A stretch of 58,727 bases of DNA from Nostoc sp. 'Lobaria pulmonaria (5183) cyanobiont' (GTDB taxonomy: Bacteria; Cyanobacteriota; Cyanobacteriia; Cyanobacteriales; Nostocaceae). The DNA is taken from positions 1 to 58,727 of the forward strand of contig NZ_CP026695.1 in the NCBI RefSeq assembly GCF_002949795.1. The letters run 5' to 3'. Position 1 is the first letter of the stretch. Every line of letters begins with the position of its first letter. The translations under genes and the position numbers were made by a program. Shown here in pieces: positions 48,097-55,055 of this stretch. The notes below the pieces were generated by a model. The model ran no database searches, had not been told where the DNA came from, and saw nothing but the letters and a program-made list of their open reading frames with translations.

Positions 48097-48492
48097 TCAC
48101 TTCAATCCAAACTGTTCTTTACTCTTGAGCTTATCGTTTTCAAAAACAGCAGTGATTGTAGAACCATCAGGATTTTCCCAGACAAAGGTTGCTATGGTTG
48201 CAGAGCGGCTAACCTCAATACCTGGGTTCAAGATTGACCGCACATCTGTTAAGGACATCCCTGTTTTTAACTGTTCGTACTCTGCGCGACCAAAGCGACG
48301 TGGTTCAGACTGAGCAGATTGTTTATGCTGCTGAGACTGAGCAGATTGTTCATGCTGCTGAGGATGAAAAGCAGTTTGAACAGAACCATACAAAAGACCT
48401 GAACCAAGCATGACCTGCACTGAAAGAGCAACATTCATCAGTGAGCGCAAGAGAGTATTATTAGATTGGGTGGGGTTAGTTCTATTAACCAT
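48097..48492 (-). CDS. Membrane-anchored SmpA/BLIP-like protein, 131 residues
   Basis: Residues 12-40 are a hydrophobic anchor or signal. Residues 45-62 are a Gln/Ser/His repeat (EQSAQSQQHKQSAQSE) from 27-bp DNA repeats. From residue 68, YEQLKTGMSLTDVRSIL, then ATFVWENPDGSTITAVFEND and KLKSKEQFGL, match the SmpA/OmlA or BLIP-like fold used in outer-membrane and extracellular protein binding. Its ATG directly follows the stop of a short upstream reading frame. Confidence 0.6.
   Translation of the reverse strand: MVNRTNPTQSNNTLLRSLMNVALSVQVMLGSGLLYGSVQTAFHPQQHEQSAQSQQHKQSAQSEPRRFGRAEYEQLKTGMSLTDVRSILNPGIEVSRSATIATFVWENPDGSTITAVFENDKLKSKEQFGLK
48308..48361 (-). repeat. 27-bp tandem repeat inside the SmpA-like gene
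   Basis: GACTGAGCAGATTGTTTATG followed by CTGCTGA (48308-48334) is repeated directly at 48335-48361 with one base change. The unit is nine codons. Confidence 0.8.
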
Positions 48493-48606
48493 TTAATTAA
48501 CCTCATTGAGTAGATTTTTTGGTGCTAGTTTGGTGGCCGCCAGACTAGCTTTAACTGTCATATCAGTTTGTAATGGGTACATATTAGGCTTTTGCAGTTT
48601 CAGCAA
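48493..48606 (-). CDS. Mini reading frame coupled to the SmpA-like gene, 37 residues
   Basis: TTG 48606 has GGAGG 9 bp upstream. It reads LLKLQKPNMYPLQTDMTVKA then SLAATKLAPKN and ends with TAA immediately before ATG 48492. The MTVKASLAATKLA segment recurs in the reading frame 49128-49367. YPLQ..MTVKASL resembles the end of HlyD-type membrane fusion proteins, so this could be a remnant or a leader peptide. Confidence 0.35.
   Translation of the reverse strand: MLKLQKPNMYPLQTDMTVKASLAATKLAPKNLLNEVN
48523..48573. repeat. 51-bp direct repeat with hairpin, copy 1
   Basis: TGCTAGTTTGGTGGCCGCCA, then GACTAGCTTTAACTGTCAT, recurs at 49173-49223 with few changes. Within it GCTAGTTTGG pairs with CCAGACTAGC, one wobble. 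Confidence 0.8.
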
Positions 48607-48703
48607 ATTCAGTAACCTCCTTATTCTTGTTGATATGCAAAGGCTATTTATCAAGATATACTCAACCTAGCAGAAGCCATGAACGCAAATCCCTATCAGA
48701 GGT

Positions 48704-49141
48704 TTAAGCAAATCGAATAACTTCTTCTATGTGGGTTAAATGGGAAGTATCTCCCGTTAGTTCTAATAACCATTCTGGTTCCTGGCGTACCACTTTTACC
48801 AAAGAACACAAAGAAGCTTTAACTTCTGTTTTGGCAATTTCCCCTACTAACCCCATTGCTGCGCCCAACACAGATGCACCATGTGCCACTAGCAGGATAT
48901 CCTCTGGGAAGAACTCAGTAGCTAAACATCTCGCAGTTTGCCCAGAACGTTCTCGTACTTTTTCGTGAGTTTCAGGAAATTTGGCGGCAATGCGCGAAGT
49001 ATAGCTGGTATCAATTCTAGGGAATAACTTTGCTAATGCTTGAGTTGAGAGTCTTTCCGGTTCTTCTGTCATCCAAACTGGATAAGGTTTTTTACACTTT
49101 TTAGCTGCTGGCTTATGATGAAACTGTTTAAGTGAAAGCAT
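48704..49141 (-). CDS. Truncated histidine phosphatase (phosphoglycerate mutase-like)
   Basis: The product is 145 residues. PETHEKVRERSGQTARCLAT and DILLVAHGASVLGAAMGLVG match the second half of histidine phosphatases, including the second catalytic His. The first half with the catalytic RHG motif is absent; the N-terminus is short and basic. It is either inactive, recently truncated, or an unusual binding protein. Its ATG overlaps the stop of the reading frame 49128-49367 by 14 bp. Confidence 0.55.
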   Translation of the reverse strand: MLSLKQFHHKPAAKKCKKPYPVWMTEEPERLSTQALAKLFPRIDTSYTSRIAAKFPETHEKVRERSGQTARCLATEFFPEDILLVAHGASVLGAAMGLVGEIAKTEVKASLCSLVKVVRQEPEWLLELTGDTSHLTHIEEVIRFA

Positions 49142-49367
49142 TATTATTTCCTTTTTTGTGTTTTATGTAAACTGCTAGTTTGGTGGCCGCCAGACTAGCT
49201 TTAACTGTCATACCAGCTTGTAACTCGTAAAAAGTAGGCAATGTAGGTTTTCTGACAACAATATTAAAACCAACACAAATTTTATCAAGGTCAATGGCTT
49301 GGCTTAAATATGCTGGTATTGCAGTAAAAAATAGGCGATCGCAGTCATTACAACCGGATCGCCCCAT
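49128..49367 (-). CDS. Short reading frame with the MTVKASLAATKLA segment, 79 residues
   Basis: VGFNIVVRKPTLPTFYELQA, then GMTVKASLAATKLAVYIKHK, resembles the C-terminal strand-turn of HlyD-type membrane fusion proteins (YxLQxGMTVxA). There is no room for the rest of that family, and the start lies close to HIP1 sequence, so it is probably a gene fragment or a duplicated leader. It overlaps the phosphatase gene by 14 bp. Confidence 0.35.
   Translation of the reverse strand: MGRSGCNDCDRLFFTAIPAYLSQAIDLDKICVGFNIVVRKPTLPTFYELQAGMTVKASLAATKLAVYIKHKKGNNNAFT
49173..49223. repeat. 51-bp direct repeat with hairpin, copy 2
   Basis: Second copy of the element at 48523-48573, exactly 650 bp away in the same orientation, inside the reading frame 49128-49367. 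Confidence 0.8.
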
Positions 49368-49384
49368 AAATTTTATTTACTTAA

Positions 49385-49413
49385 ATACTGCATTACTGCA
49401 TCAATTACTGCAT
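49385..49413. promoter_or_regulatory. Iteron block downstream of the par genes (candidate centromere)
   Basis: TACTGCAT at 49386, 49394 and 49406 (spacings 8 and 12). The same block with the same spacings lies at 50421-50449 upstream of parA. Candidate binding site for the ribbon-helix-helix partner. Confidence 0.7.
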
Positions 49414-49781
49414 TACTCTTCTACATCCTTAAGTGCTTCATCCAGTAAAAGCCGCACAATCTCAACCTTTTTCCTGCTTGTCTTAGCTGCTAGCACAGAT
49501 AACTTACGGTGCATTGATTCAGGCAAATCAACAGTTAGTCTGATTGTTGGCTCTTTAGAAGGTTGTTGAAGTTGAGACATGAGATTAAACTTAGCTGGTT
49601 GCGGGGCGGATATAGGTGATATAGGTAATATAGGTTGCTGCTCTAGTATTGGCTGAGTCTCGCTTTGAGTATCTGAGTCTACAGTCTCCTGGTTTGGTAA
49701 ATTCTCCCGCAGCGCTGATTCACCATAAACAAACTCATGAGCAAGGGCATCATCTAGGGGCTTTCGCTTTTTGGCAGTCAT
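49413..49781 (-). CDS. Ribbon-helix-helix partition partner (ParG/ParB-like)
   Basis: The product is 122 residues. A disordered Gln/Pro-rich N-terminus is followed by a C-terminal ribbon-helix-helix domain: PTIRLTVDLPESMHRKLSVL, then TSRKKVEIVRLLLDEAL. It overlaps the parA stop/start by 4 bp (ATGA), the classical arrangement of ParA with a small centromere-binding protein. The flexible arm may stimulate ParA ATPase. Iteron blocks flank the operon on both sides. Confidence 0.8.
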   Translation of the reverse strand: MTAKKRKPLDDALAHEFVYGESALRENLPNQETVDSDTQSETQPILEQQPILPISPISAPQPAKFNLMSQLQQPSKEPTIRLTVDLPESMHRKLSVLAAKTSRKKVEIVRLLLDEALKDVEE

Positions 49782-50422
49782 TTCACCATCCCCAGAATTT
49801 CCTTAAATAACCGTTCATACTCCCGCGCTGACTCTGCCGCTTGACGACCAGGTAAGTCCCAAATTGTTGCAGCTTGACCAAAAGTATCTGCGATCGCTTG
49901 TTTTTGGTGAATCACAGTTTTTAACACCGTCGCTTCTTTGGATTTAGATAATAGTGCGATCGCTTCACCCAGTAATTTTGTACCTTTCACAGCACGACTG
50001 ATGAATATAGCGGCTTGGGGCGCACCACCGCGAACAGACTGAGCTTGTCTGATTAACCTAACAGCGTCACTCGCTGACTGCAAATCTAACCCTGTGGGCT
50101 GACAGGGAACTACAGCTAGATCGGCTCTAAATAATATTGCTCTGCTGGCTTCAGACAAACCGGCTGGGCCATCCACTATTAGATGGTCACATTGCGCTGC
50201 TAACTCTGGAATTTGCTCTAAGAGTTCATCGGGTGATTGCAGTACAGTTGTGGGAATCGTGTTTTCCTCCATCGAAGACAGCCAAATCGAGCTGCTACGT
50301 TGAGCGTCGGCATCTAAAAGCTGGACTTTGTGAGCTTTGCGGGATAACCAGCACGCTAGATGAACGGCAGAGGTAGATTTTGAGCAGCCCCCTTTTTGAT
50401 TGACAAGGGCAATTACTGTCAT
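49778..50422 (-). CDS. parA: ParA partition ATPase
   Basis: The product is 214 residues. Deviant Walker A QKGGCSKSTSAVHLA with the signature lysine, LLDADAQRSSSIW (switch I) and HLIVDGPAGLSEASR (Walker B region) define a short, type Ib-like ParA without an N-terminal HTH. It drives plasmid segregation with the RHH protein it overlaps. The start at 50422 abuts the upstream iteron block, implying repression by the partner protein. Confidence 0.9.
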   Translation of the reverse strand: MTVIALVNQKGGCSKSTSAVHLACWLSRKAHKVQLLDADAQRSSSIWLSSMEENTIPTTVLQSPDELLEQIPELAAQCDHLIVDGPAGLSEASRAILFRADLAVVPCQPTGLDLQSASDAVRLIRQAQSVRGGAPQAAIFISRAVKGTKLLGEAIALLSKSKEATVLKTVIHQKQAIADTFGQAATIWDLPGRQAAESAREYERLFKEILGMVK

Positions 50423-50449
50423 ACTGCATTACTGCATTAATTACTGCAT
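50421..50449. promoter_or_regulatory. Iteron block upstream of parA (candidate centromere/operator)
   Basis: TACTGCAT at 50422, 50430 and 50442 (spacings 8 and 12), followed by CAGTATACACTG, a near-palindrome. Differs from the downstream block at one internal base. Confidence 0.75.
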
Positions 50450-50476
50450 TCAGTATACACTGTATTACACAGGATA

Positions 50477-50737
50477 TTGCTCATTAACAATGATTACGTT
50501 CATAACCTGCCATCACAGAAAGACCAATTCCAGAACTCCCTGCACAACAGCAAAATCTCAAAGTACAAAAGCAAAACCGTTACTGTGATTAACGATTTTC
50601 AAGCCAAACCAGAAACCTTAGCAAATTTGGTAAAACAGTTGAAAACCCAATATGGTATGGGTAGAGGCACAGTACTAAGTTACAAAGCCAAAATTAGAAT
50701 GGTTAATGAGTGCGGTTTACCGTATCTTGGACGGTGA
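50477..50737 (+). CDS. Hypothetical protein divergent from parA, 86 residues
   Basis: TTG start without a clear ribosome site. The product has a Gln/Asn/Lys-rich first third and a helical remainder (QAKPETLANLVKQLKTQYG, TVLSYKAKIRMVNECG). It may be a regulator sharing the par promoter region. Moderate support only. Confidence 0.4.
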   Translation: MLINNDYVHNLPSQKDQFQNSLHNSKISKYKSKTVTVINDFQAKPETLANLVKQLKTQYGMGRGTVLSYKAKIRMVNECGLPYLGR

Positions 50738-50912
50738 GATAACTCACATAAGGAATGTAATAGTAGAAGTAGGAACCTTTGAGCAAACACGTATTACTAG
50801 TACGTATGCTCAAAGGCTCTTCCAAATTCTGACTGCAATCAGAATGAGGGTGTTGTATCAAATAAGTTTTTGCTCTTTCGCCGCAGTCTTTTAAGATTGC
50901 GCTAATTCCATA

Positions 50913-51146
50913 ATGGCACAATCTCGTAGGTCTAGGTTTTCCATATCAGCTGATCTTGCAATTCCCCAAGCGGCTGTTGTTGCAATGCTTAGTTTCTTGT
51001 TTGGTGCAGGTTCTGTTTATGGCGTTATTCGCACTGAACAACGCCAGCATCAGTCAATTAATCAAAATCAGTCGATTGAACAGCAGTGTCAAGTTTTACC
51101 GCCAACCCAACAAATTCCTACACTACGTAGAGATACGAAGGACTAG
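50913..51146 (+). CDS. Small membrane protein, 77 residues
   Basis: Basic start (MAQSRRSRFSISADLAIPQ), one transmembrane helix (AAVVAMLSFLFGAGSVYGVI) and a Gln-rich tail. It opens the rightward series that leads to the HerA/HlyD/TolC-like genes. No family recognised. Confidence 0.55.
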   Translation: MAQSRRSRFSISADLAIPQAAVVAMLSFLFGAGSVYGVIRTEQRQHQSINQNQSIEQQCQVLPPTQQIPTLRRDTKD

Positions 51147-51259
51147 TTAAGCGTCACAGTCTGGTGAAACTTCACAATACAACCCGTAATTTCACCAGAC
51201 TGTATGCCCTACTGTATGCCTGACAATAGAATGAAAAACTGGCATACAATCCGCTCTTT

Positions 51260-51868
51260 ATGGCAGACACTCAACCCGATATCATCCAAGCTGACGGCGA
51301 AGATTCTCAAAAAGAAGAGAATTTTTCTAAAATTTCTATATTAGATTTGCAGAAAAAATATGAGATTGGGCGCGATCCACTGTACGCCCGGATGCGCTAC
51401 CTACAAATCAAGACTTGGAAAGTGTCGGGTAAAGCCTACTTGTACGCTGACCAGATAGCCCAGATGGACGCACTACACGACCACATCAAAACTACTGGAC
51501 GGATGGAAGGCTACCCAGTGCCGGAACCATCTGGGCCAGTTGAAGAGGAGCAACCAACGTCTAGTACTCTGGCAGTAGCAGAAACTCAGCAGCTATCCAC
51601 TACATCTAACTACGCACCCAAGCAGAAGCGATCGCAATCCTCGCAAGTAGACGACACCGCGGCCATCGTGCAATCTGCTCAGAACAAAGCAGCTGGTACA
51701 CTCATTGCAGAAAACATACTAGCCAGACACTTCATTGAGAACCCAGAGTTACTGCCAGACAACCTCAAAGAGCAAATCAAGCAATCGGGGGAAATGCCAA
51801 GCATTGACCCTTTCGCCTACGCAGACTCATTGATCAGTGCCGCAATGGCTTCTATCAGCGCGGCTTGA
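51260..51868 (+). CDS. HTH-containing operon protein, 202 residues
   Basis: Residues 25-70 (ISILDLQKKYEIGRDPLYAR, then KAYLYADQIAQMDALHDHI) look like a MerR- or excisionase-type HTH. The middle is Thr/Ser/Gln-rich, the end helical with NPELLPDNLKEQIKQSGE. Its TGA overlaps the TTG start of the next gene. It may be a DNA-binding adaptor for the membrane ATPase. Confidence 0.6.
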   Translation: MADTQPDIIQADGEDSQKEENFSKISILDLQKKYEIGRDPLYARMRYLQIKTWKVSGKAYLYADQIAQMDALHDHIKTTGRMEGYPVPEPSGPVEEEQPTSSTLAVAETQQLSTTSNYAPKQKRSQSSQVDDTAAIVQSAQNKAAGTLIAENILARHFIENPELLPDNLKEQIKQSGEMPSIDPFAYADSLISAAMASISAA

Positions 51869-52866
51869 AGTTTTTGGGAATGCTGGCAACTGGGGCGATT
51901 GTTGCCGTCAATGGGCTGAATCCTTTGTCAATTATAGCTTTGGCAATAGGTGGGGTATTGGCGATCGCCCCTAAACTCACTTCAAAACTTTCCTCTAAGA
52001 ATCCGACTACTCAAGACCCAGCACCAGCAATAGAACAGATACCCACGCCTGGAGAGTTCCGCATCTACAGACAAGCAGAACTCAACCGGACTATAGCCTC
52101 GCTTAAAGCCAATGGTGCAATCCTCATTGCTGGTGAAGATGGGAGTGGTAAGTCTGTACTAGCTGGTGCAGTTGTAGAAAATTTACAGGACGAGGGCTTT
52201 ATGGTGGCATTTATTGAGCCTGCCACCCCTAAGCAAATGTTGCTAGAAATAGCACATCAATTTGATATTCCTACAGAAGACCTAGAGGGCAAGTCACTAA
52301 CAGCTGACAAACTCAAAAGGGCGATCGCCACTTTCTTAGAGGAAAACACAGCCTTCCTTGTCCTCGATGATGCTCACTGTTGCGATGCCAAATTTAGAAT
52401 GTGGCTGAAGCAGTTGCGACGAAGTGACGCGCCTATGCTTCTCTTGGCAACTGACCCGCCACGCACCGACATCTTTATCAACATTCCCCGAATTGAACTC
52501 AAACCCCTGCCAGAGTACGCAATTCGGGAGATTATGGTGCAGGCTGCGGCAGAAAGAGCGATCGCACTTAAACCCTCGGAATTATCTAAGCTCCAAGAAC
52601 GCGCCGGGGGTAATCCCATGCTGGCGGCTCGTGCTGTGGATGAGGAATATTTGGGGCTGGACGTTGAAGGGGCAGACCATCGCCGCTACTTTGACATCAC
52701 CCCTTTAATACTCCTGGCGGGAATTGCTTTTGTGATAATGCGCTTCATCGGGTTGGGAACTGGCGATCAAGCATTGTACATTTTTGGAGGTATTGCGGCG
52801 GCTGTATTCCTCGGTCTTTCTCGCCTTCTGTATAATCTGCCACCAGAAGACAGGAGGATACGATAA
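51865..52866 (+). CDS. Membrane-anchored AAA/STAND-like ATPase, 333 residues
   Basis: TTG start overlapping the upstream stop; ATG 51880 is possible. An N-terminal transmembrane segment (residues 10-32) precedes an ATPase domain: Walker A IAGEDGSGKSVLAG, Walker B FLVLDDAHCC, then LLLATDPPRTDIF. Two transmembrane helices close the protein (ILLAGIAFVIMRFIGL, YIFGGIAAAVFLGL). The family is ExeA- or STAND-like; the anchor suggests work on a membrane assembly or DNA at the membrane. FLEE is from a 10-bp repeat. TAATG overlap links it to the next gene. Confidence 0.7.
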   Translation: MKFLGMLATGAIVAVNGLNPLSIIALAIGGVLAIAPKLTSKLSSKNPTTQDPAPAIEQIPTPGEFRIYRQAELNRTIASLKANGAILIAGEDGSGKSVLAGAVVENLQDEGFMVAFIEPATPKQMLLEIAHQFDIPTEDLEGKSLTADKLKRAIATFLEENTAFLVLDDAHCCDAKFRMWLKQLRRSDAPMLLLATDPPRTDIFINIPRIELKPLPEYAIREIMVQAAAERAIALKPSELSKLQERAGGNPMLAARAVDEEYLGLDVEGADHRRYFDITPLILLAGIAFVIMRFIGLGTGDQALYIFGGIAAAVFLGLSRLLYNLPPEDRRIR

Positions 52867-53909
52867 TGCTGGGAATTTCACACCTATTAATTAGTGGCAC
52901 TGCTACCAGCCTGTTGCTCGGAACTGCAAACCCTGCTGTTATTGCGGCGGGTGCGATCGCTGGCTTACTCCCCGATATCGACATTTCCACATCGCCCGCC
53001 GGCCGTGTCTTACCGTGGGTAAGTTCATTTTTTGAGAGCAGAATGCCTCACCGCAGCTGCACACACAGTTTAGTTGCCAGTGGTGCGATCGCAATTATGG
53101 GGTACACCGCAGCGCTATTTAACCCCAATCTCTTAAACCTCGCTCACGCCTTGAGTGTGGGCTACTTTTTTGGATGGTTTGCTGACATTTTTACTCGTGG
53201 CGGGGTGGAGATGTTCTGGCCTTCCCCGGTGCGTTGTGTCTGCCCAGGCAATCGTAATCTTCGGCTAAGAACTGGCAGCAATGCAGAATACTTTATTTTG
53301 ATATTGCTGATTGCGATCGCTCTCGGCACTTTCAGCATCAACAACTCAGGAGGAATCCTAACCCAATTCAACAGGCTAATCGCGTCCCCCTCTGGTGTAC
53401 AACATATTTTCAATGAGTCGGGGTCAACTCATTTGATTAAGGCAAATATTAAGGGGGTAAGGACGGGCGATCGCTCTAAGATAAACGGGCAATATCTAAT
53501 TATCCAGGTGCAGGGAACTGGTTTTTTAGTCCAATCCGACGACGGGCGGATTTACAAAGCCTCGACTGAACCCGATGCACAGATTTTCTTAGAGGAAATT
53601 ACAGCTGATGTAGGTCGGCCAGCCATCACTAATATTGAGGCTTTGACTCTGGAGGATGAACCGATAGGAAGTGCGATCGCACAATTTAACCGCACTGGGG
53701 CGATGGTATTCATTTCTGGTCAGTTAACAGTTGATGGACTGGAAACTTCAGGTTTACCCCGTGACCCGTACCAATTCCCCACCATCAAAGCGACTGATAC
53801 CAGCATCACTCTAGAAGCTGCACCCCTTGCAATTGTTCAGAAAAACCTGAGCGAAGAGTTTGCCACAGGCCAACTTCAAGTGAGGGTGATTAATAGCGCC
53901 AGTCAATAA
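52866..53909 (+). CDS. YdjM-like membrane-bound metal-dependent hydrolase with extra domain
   Basis: The product is 347 residues. Residues 1-165 match the YdjM (LexA-regulated membrane hydrolase) family: LLPDIDIST and PHRSCTHSLVASG supply metal-binding Asp and His, followed by membrane segments and WFADIFTRGGVEMFWP. The C-terminal 180 residues form an added soluble domain with beta-rich segments (YLIIQVQGTGFLVQSDDGRI). This added domain and the operon context are unusual for YdjM. FLEE is again encoded by a 10-bp repeat. Confidence 0.75.
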   Translation: MLGISHLLISGTATSLLLGTANPAVIAAGAIAGLLPDIDISTSPAGRVLPWVSSFFESRMPHRSCTHSLVASGAIAIMGYTAALFNPNLLNLAHALSVGYFFGWFADIFTRGGVEMFWPSPVRCVCPGNRNLRLRTGSNAEYFILILLIAIALGTFSINNSGGILTQFNRLIASPSGVQHIFNESGSTHLIKANIKGVRTGDRSKINGQYLIIQVQGTGFLVQSDDGRIYKASTEPDAQIFLEEITADVGRPAITNIEALTLEDEPIGSAIAQFNRTGAMVFISGQLTVDGLETSGLPRDPYQFPTIKATDTSITLEAAPLAIVQKNLSEEFATGQLQVRVINSASQ

Positions 53910-53920
53910 AGAAAGTTTGG

Positions 53921-53962
53921 CCAATGCCCAATGCCCAATATCTAACTCCTAACTCCTAACTT
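53921..53962 (+). repeat. Heptanucleotide tandem repeats (STRR type)
   Basis: CCAATGC units followed by CTAACTC units (two to three each), as in cyanobacterial STRR families, just upstream of the HerA-like gene. Confidence 0.75.
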
Positions 53963-53969
53963 AAACACA

Positions 53970-55055
53970 ATGCCCCCTAAACCACTACCAGCAGCTACCT
54001 TAAAGCCTAATCAATCTAAGAAATCTACTACAGAATCAGCAACAGACGGTATTCTTTTAGGTGATAAAGTTTACTGGAATCCTGAGAACTTACCTAATGG
54101 TCACGTTGCTATCATTGGCGCTTCGGGTTCTGGGAAAACCCAAACTCTGAAAGCGATCGCTTATGAACTCCCGCGCTTCTATCCGAATGTACGCTGCATA
54201 ACCATCGATTTTCATGGTGATCAGGAACTTCCTGGCGAGGTGTGCTACCCGCTCAATATGGAATCACCTTATGGAATTAACCCGTTAGTTGTTGACCTTG
54301 ACACCAAGGGCGGGGGCCCATCACTACAAGCGATCGCAGTCTCCGCTATCCTCAAAAAGGCGCTCACAATGGGCGTGAACCAGGAAGGGCTAATCATTGA
54401 TATTTTGACCACCTGCTATAGGCAAAGGGGAATTATTCAGGATGAACCCGCTACCTGGAGGCGTGAACCTCCCACCTTTGCTAATGTACGGGAGGAGATA
54501 GACGGCAGGATTAAGAGTGGCTGTAAGGAATCATCTAAACTTGCTCTGAAACTCGCGGCGATGTTTGAGTATGGTATCTTCACTCGCCCTCAGCCATCCC
54601 TTGATGCTCAGATTATCCGATTTGATTTATCAGCATTAGGTAAGGTTCCGGGGCTGGGTGCGATCGCAGCTGAAGCACTAATCAAACAAGTGATGGATGC
54701 TCACAGAATTCTTGGAGAAATTGAGGGGAAAATTCCTAGAAGTTACTTTTTCATTGATGAAGTAAAAGAAGTTAAATCATCCAGAATTTTAAATATCGTT
54801 TTAGCAGATGGCCGTAAATATGGACTTGGTGCTGTAGTGGCATCTCAACGAAAAGAGGAAATAAGTAAAGAAGTTATTGCAAATACTGCAACAAAAATTA
54901 TTTTACCTGTTGATCAAGCGGAAGTTAAAGCGGTTGCATCATGTTTACGTTTTTCTGATAGTTTAATATCGAATCTAGAACCCCTTCAAGCTTTGGTGAG
55001 GATGGGCAAGGATGGGCATAAAGTTAATATAAAACCTTATTATGAAAGAATTTAA
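53970..55055 (+). CDS. HerA/VirB4-like DNA-translocase ATPase
   Basis: The product is 361 residues. Walker A AIIGASGSGKTQTLK near residue 50, TIDFHGDQE, a Walker B SYFFIDEVKEV and a sensor GAVVASQRKEEI follow the FtsK/HerA superfamily order. It lacks a membrane anchor; the neighbouring membrane proteins may supply one. Such motors pump DNA or protein in conjugation, packaging or secretion. Its last codons overlap the start of the HlyD-like gene by 14 bp. Confidence 0.8.
   Translation: MPPKPLPAATLKPNQSKKSTTESATDGILLGDKVYWNPENLPNGHVAIIGASGSGKTQTLKAIAYELPRFYPNVRCITIDFHGDQELPGEVCYPLNMESPYGINPLVVDLDTKGGGPSLQAIAVSAILKKALTMGVNQEGLIIDILTTCYRQRGIIQDEPATWRREPPTFANVREEIDGRIKSGCKESSKLALKLAAMFEYGIFTRPQPSLDAQIIRFDLSALGKVPGLGAIAAEALIKQVMDAHRILGEIEGKIPRSYFFIDEVKEVKSSRILNIVLADGRKYGLGAVVASQRKEEISKEVIANTATKIILPVDQAEVKAVASCLRFSDSLISNLEPLQALVRMGKDGHKVNIKPYYERI

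Noticed and set aside
47813..48313. 166-codon plus-strand frame
   Set aside because: Composed of HIP1, GC-rich repeats and antisense of the SmpA-like gene; its FLEEK comes from a repeat.
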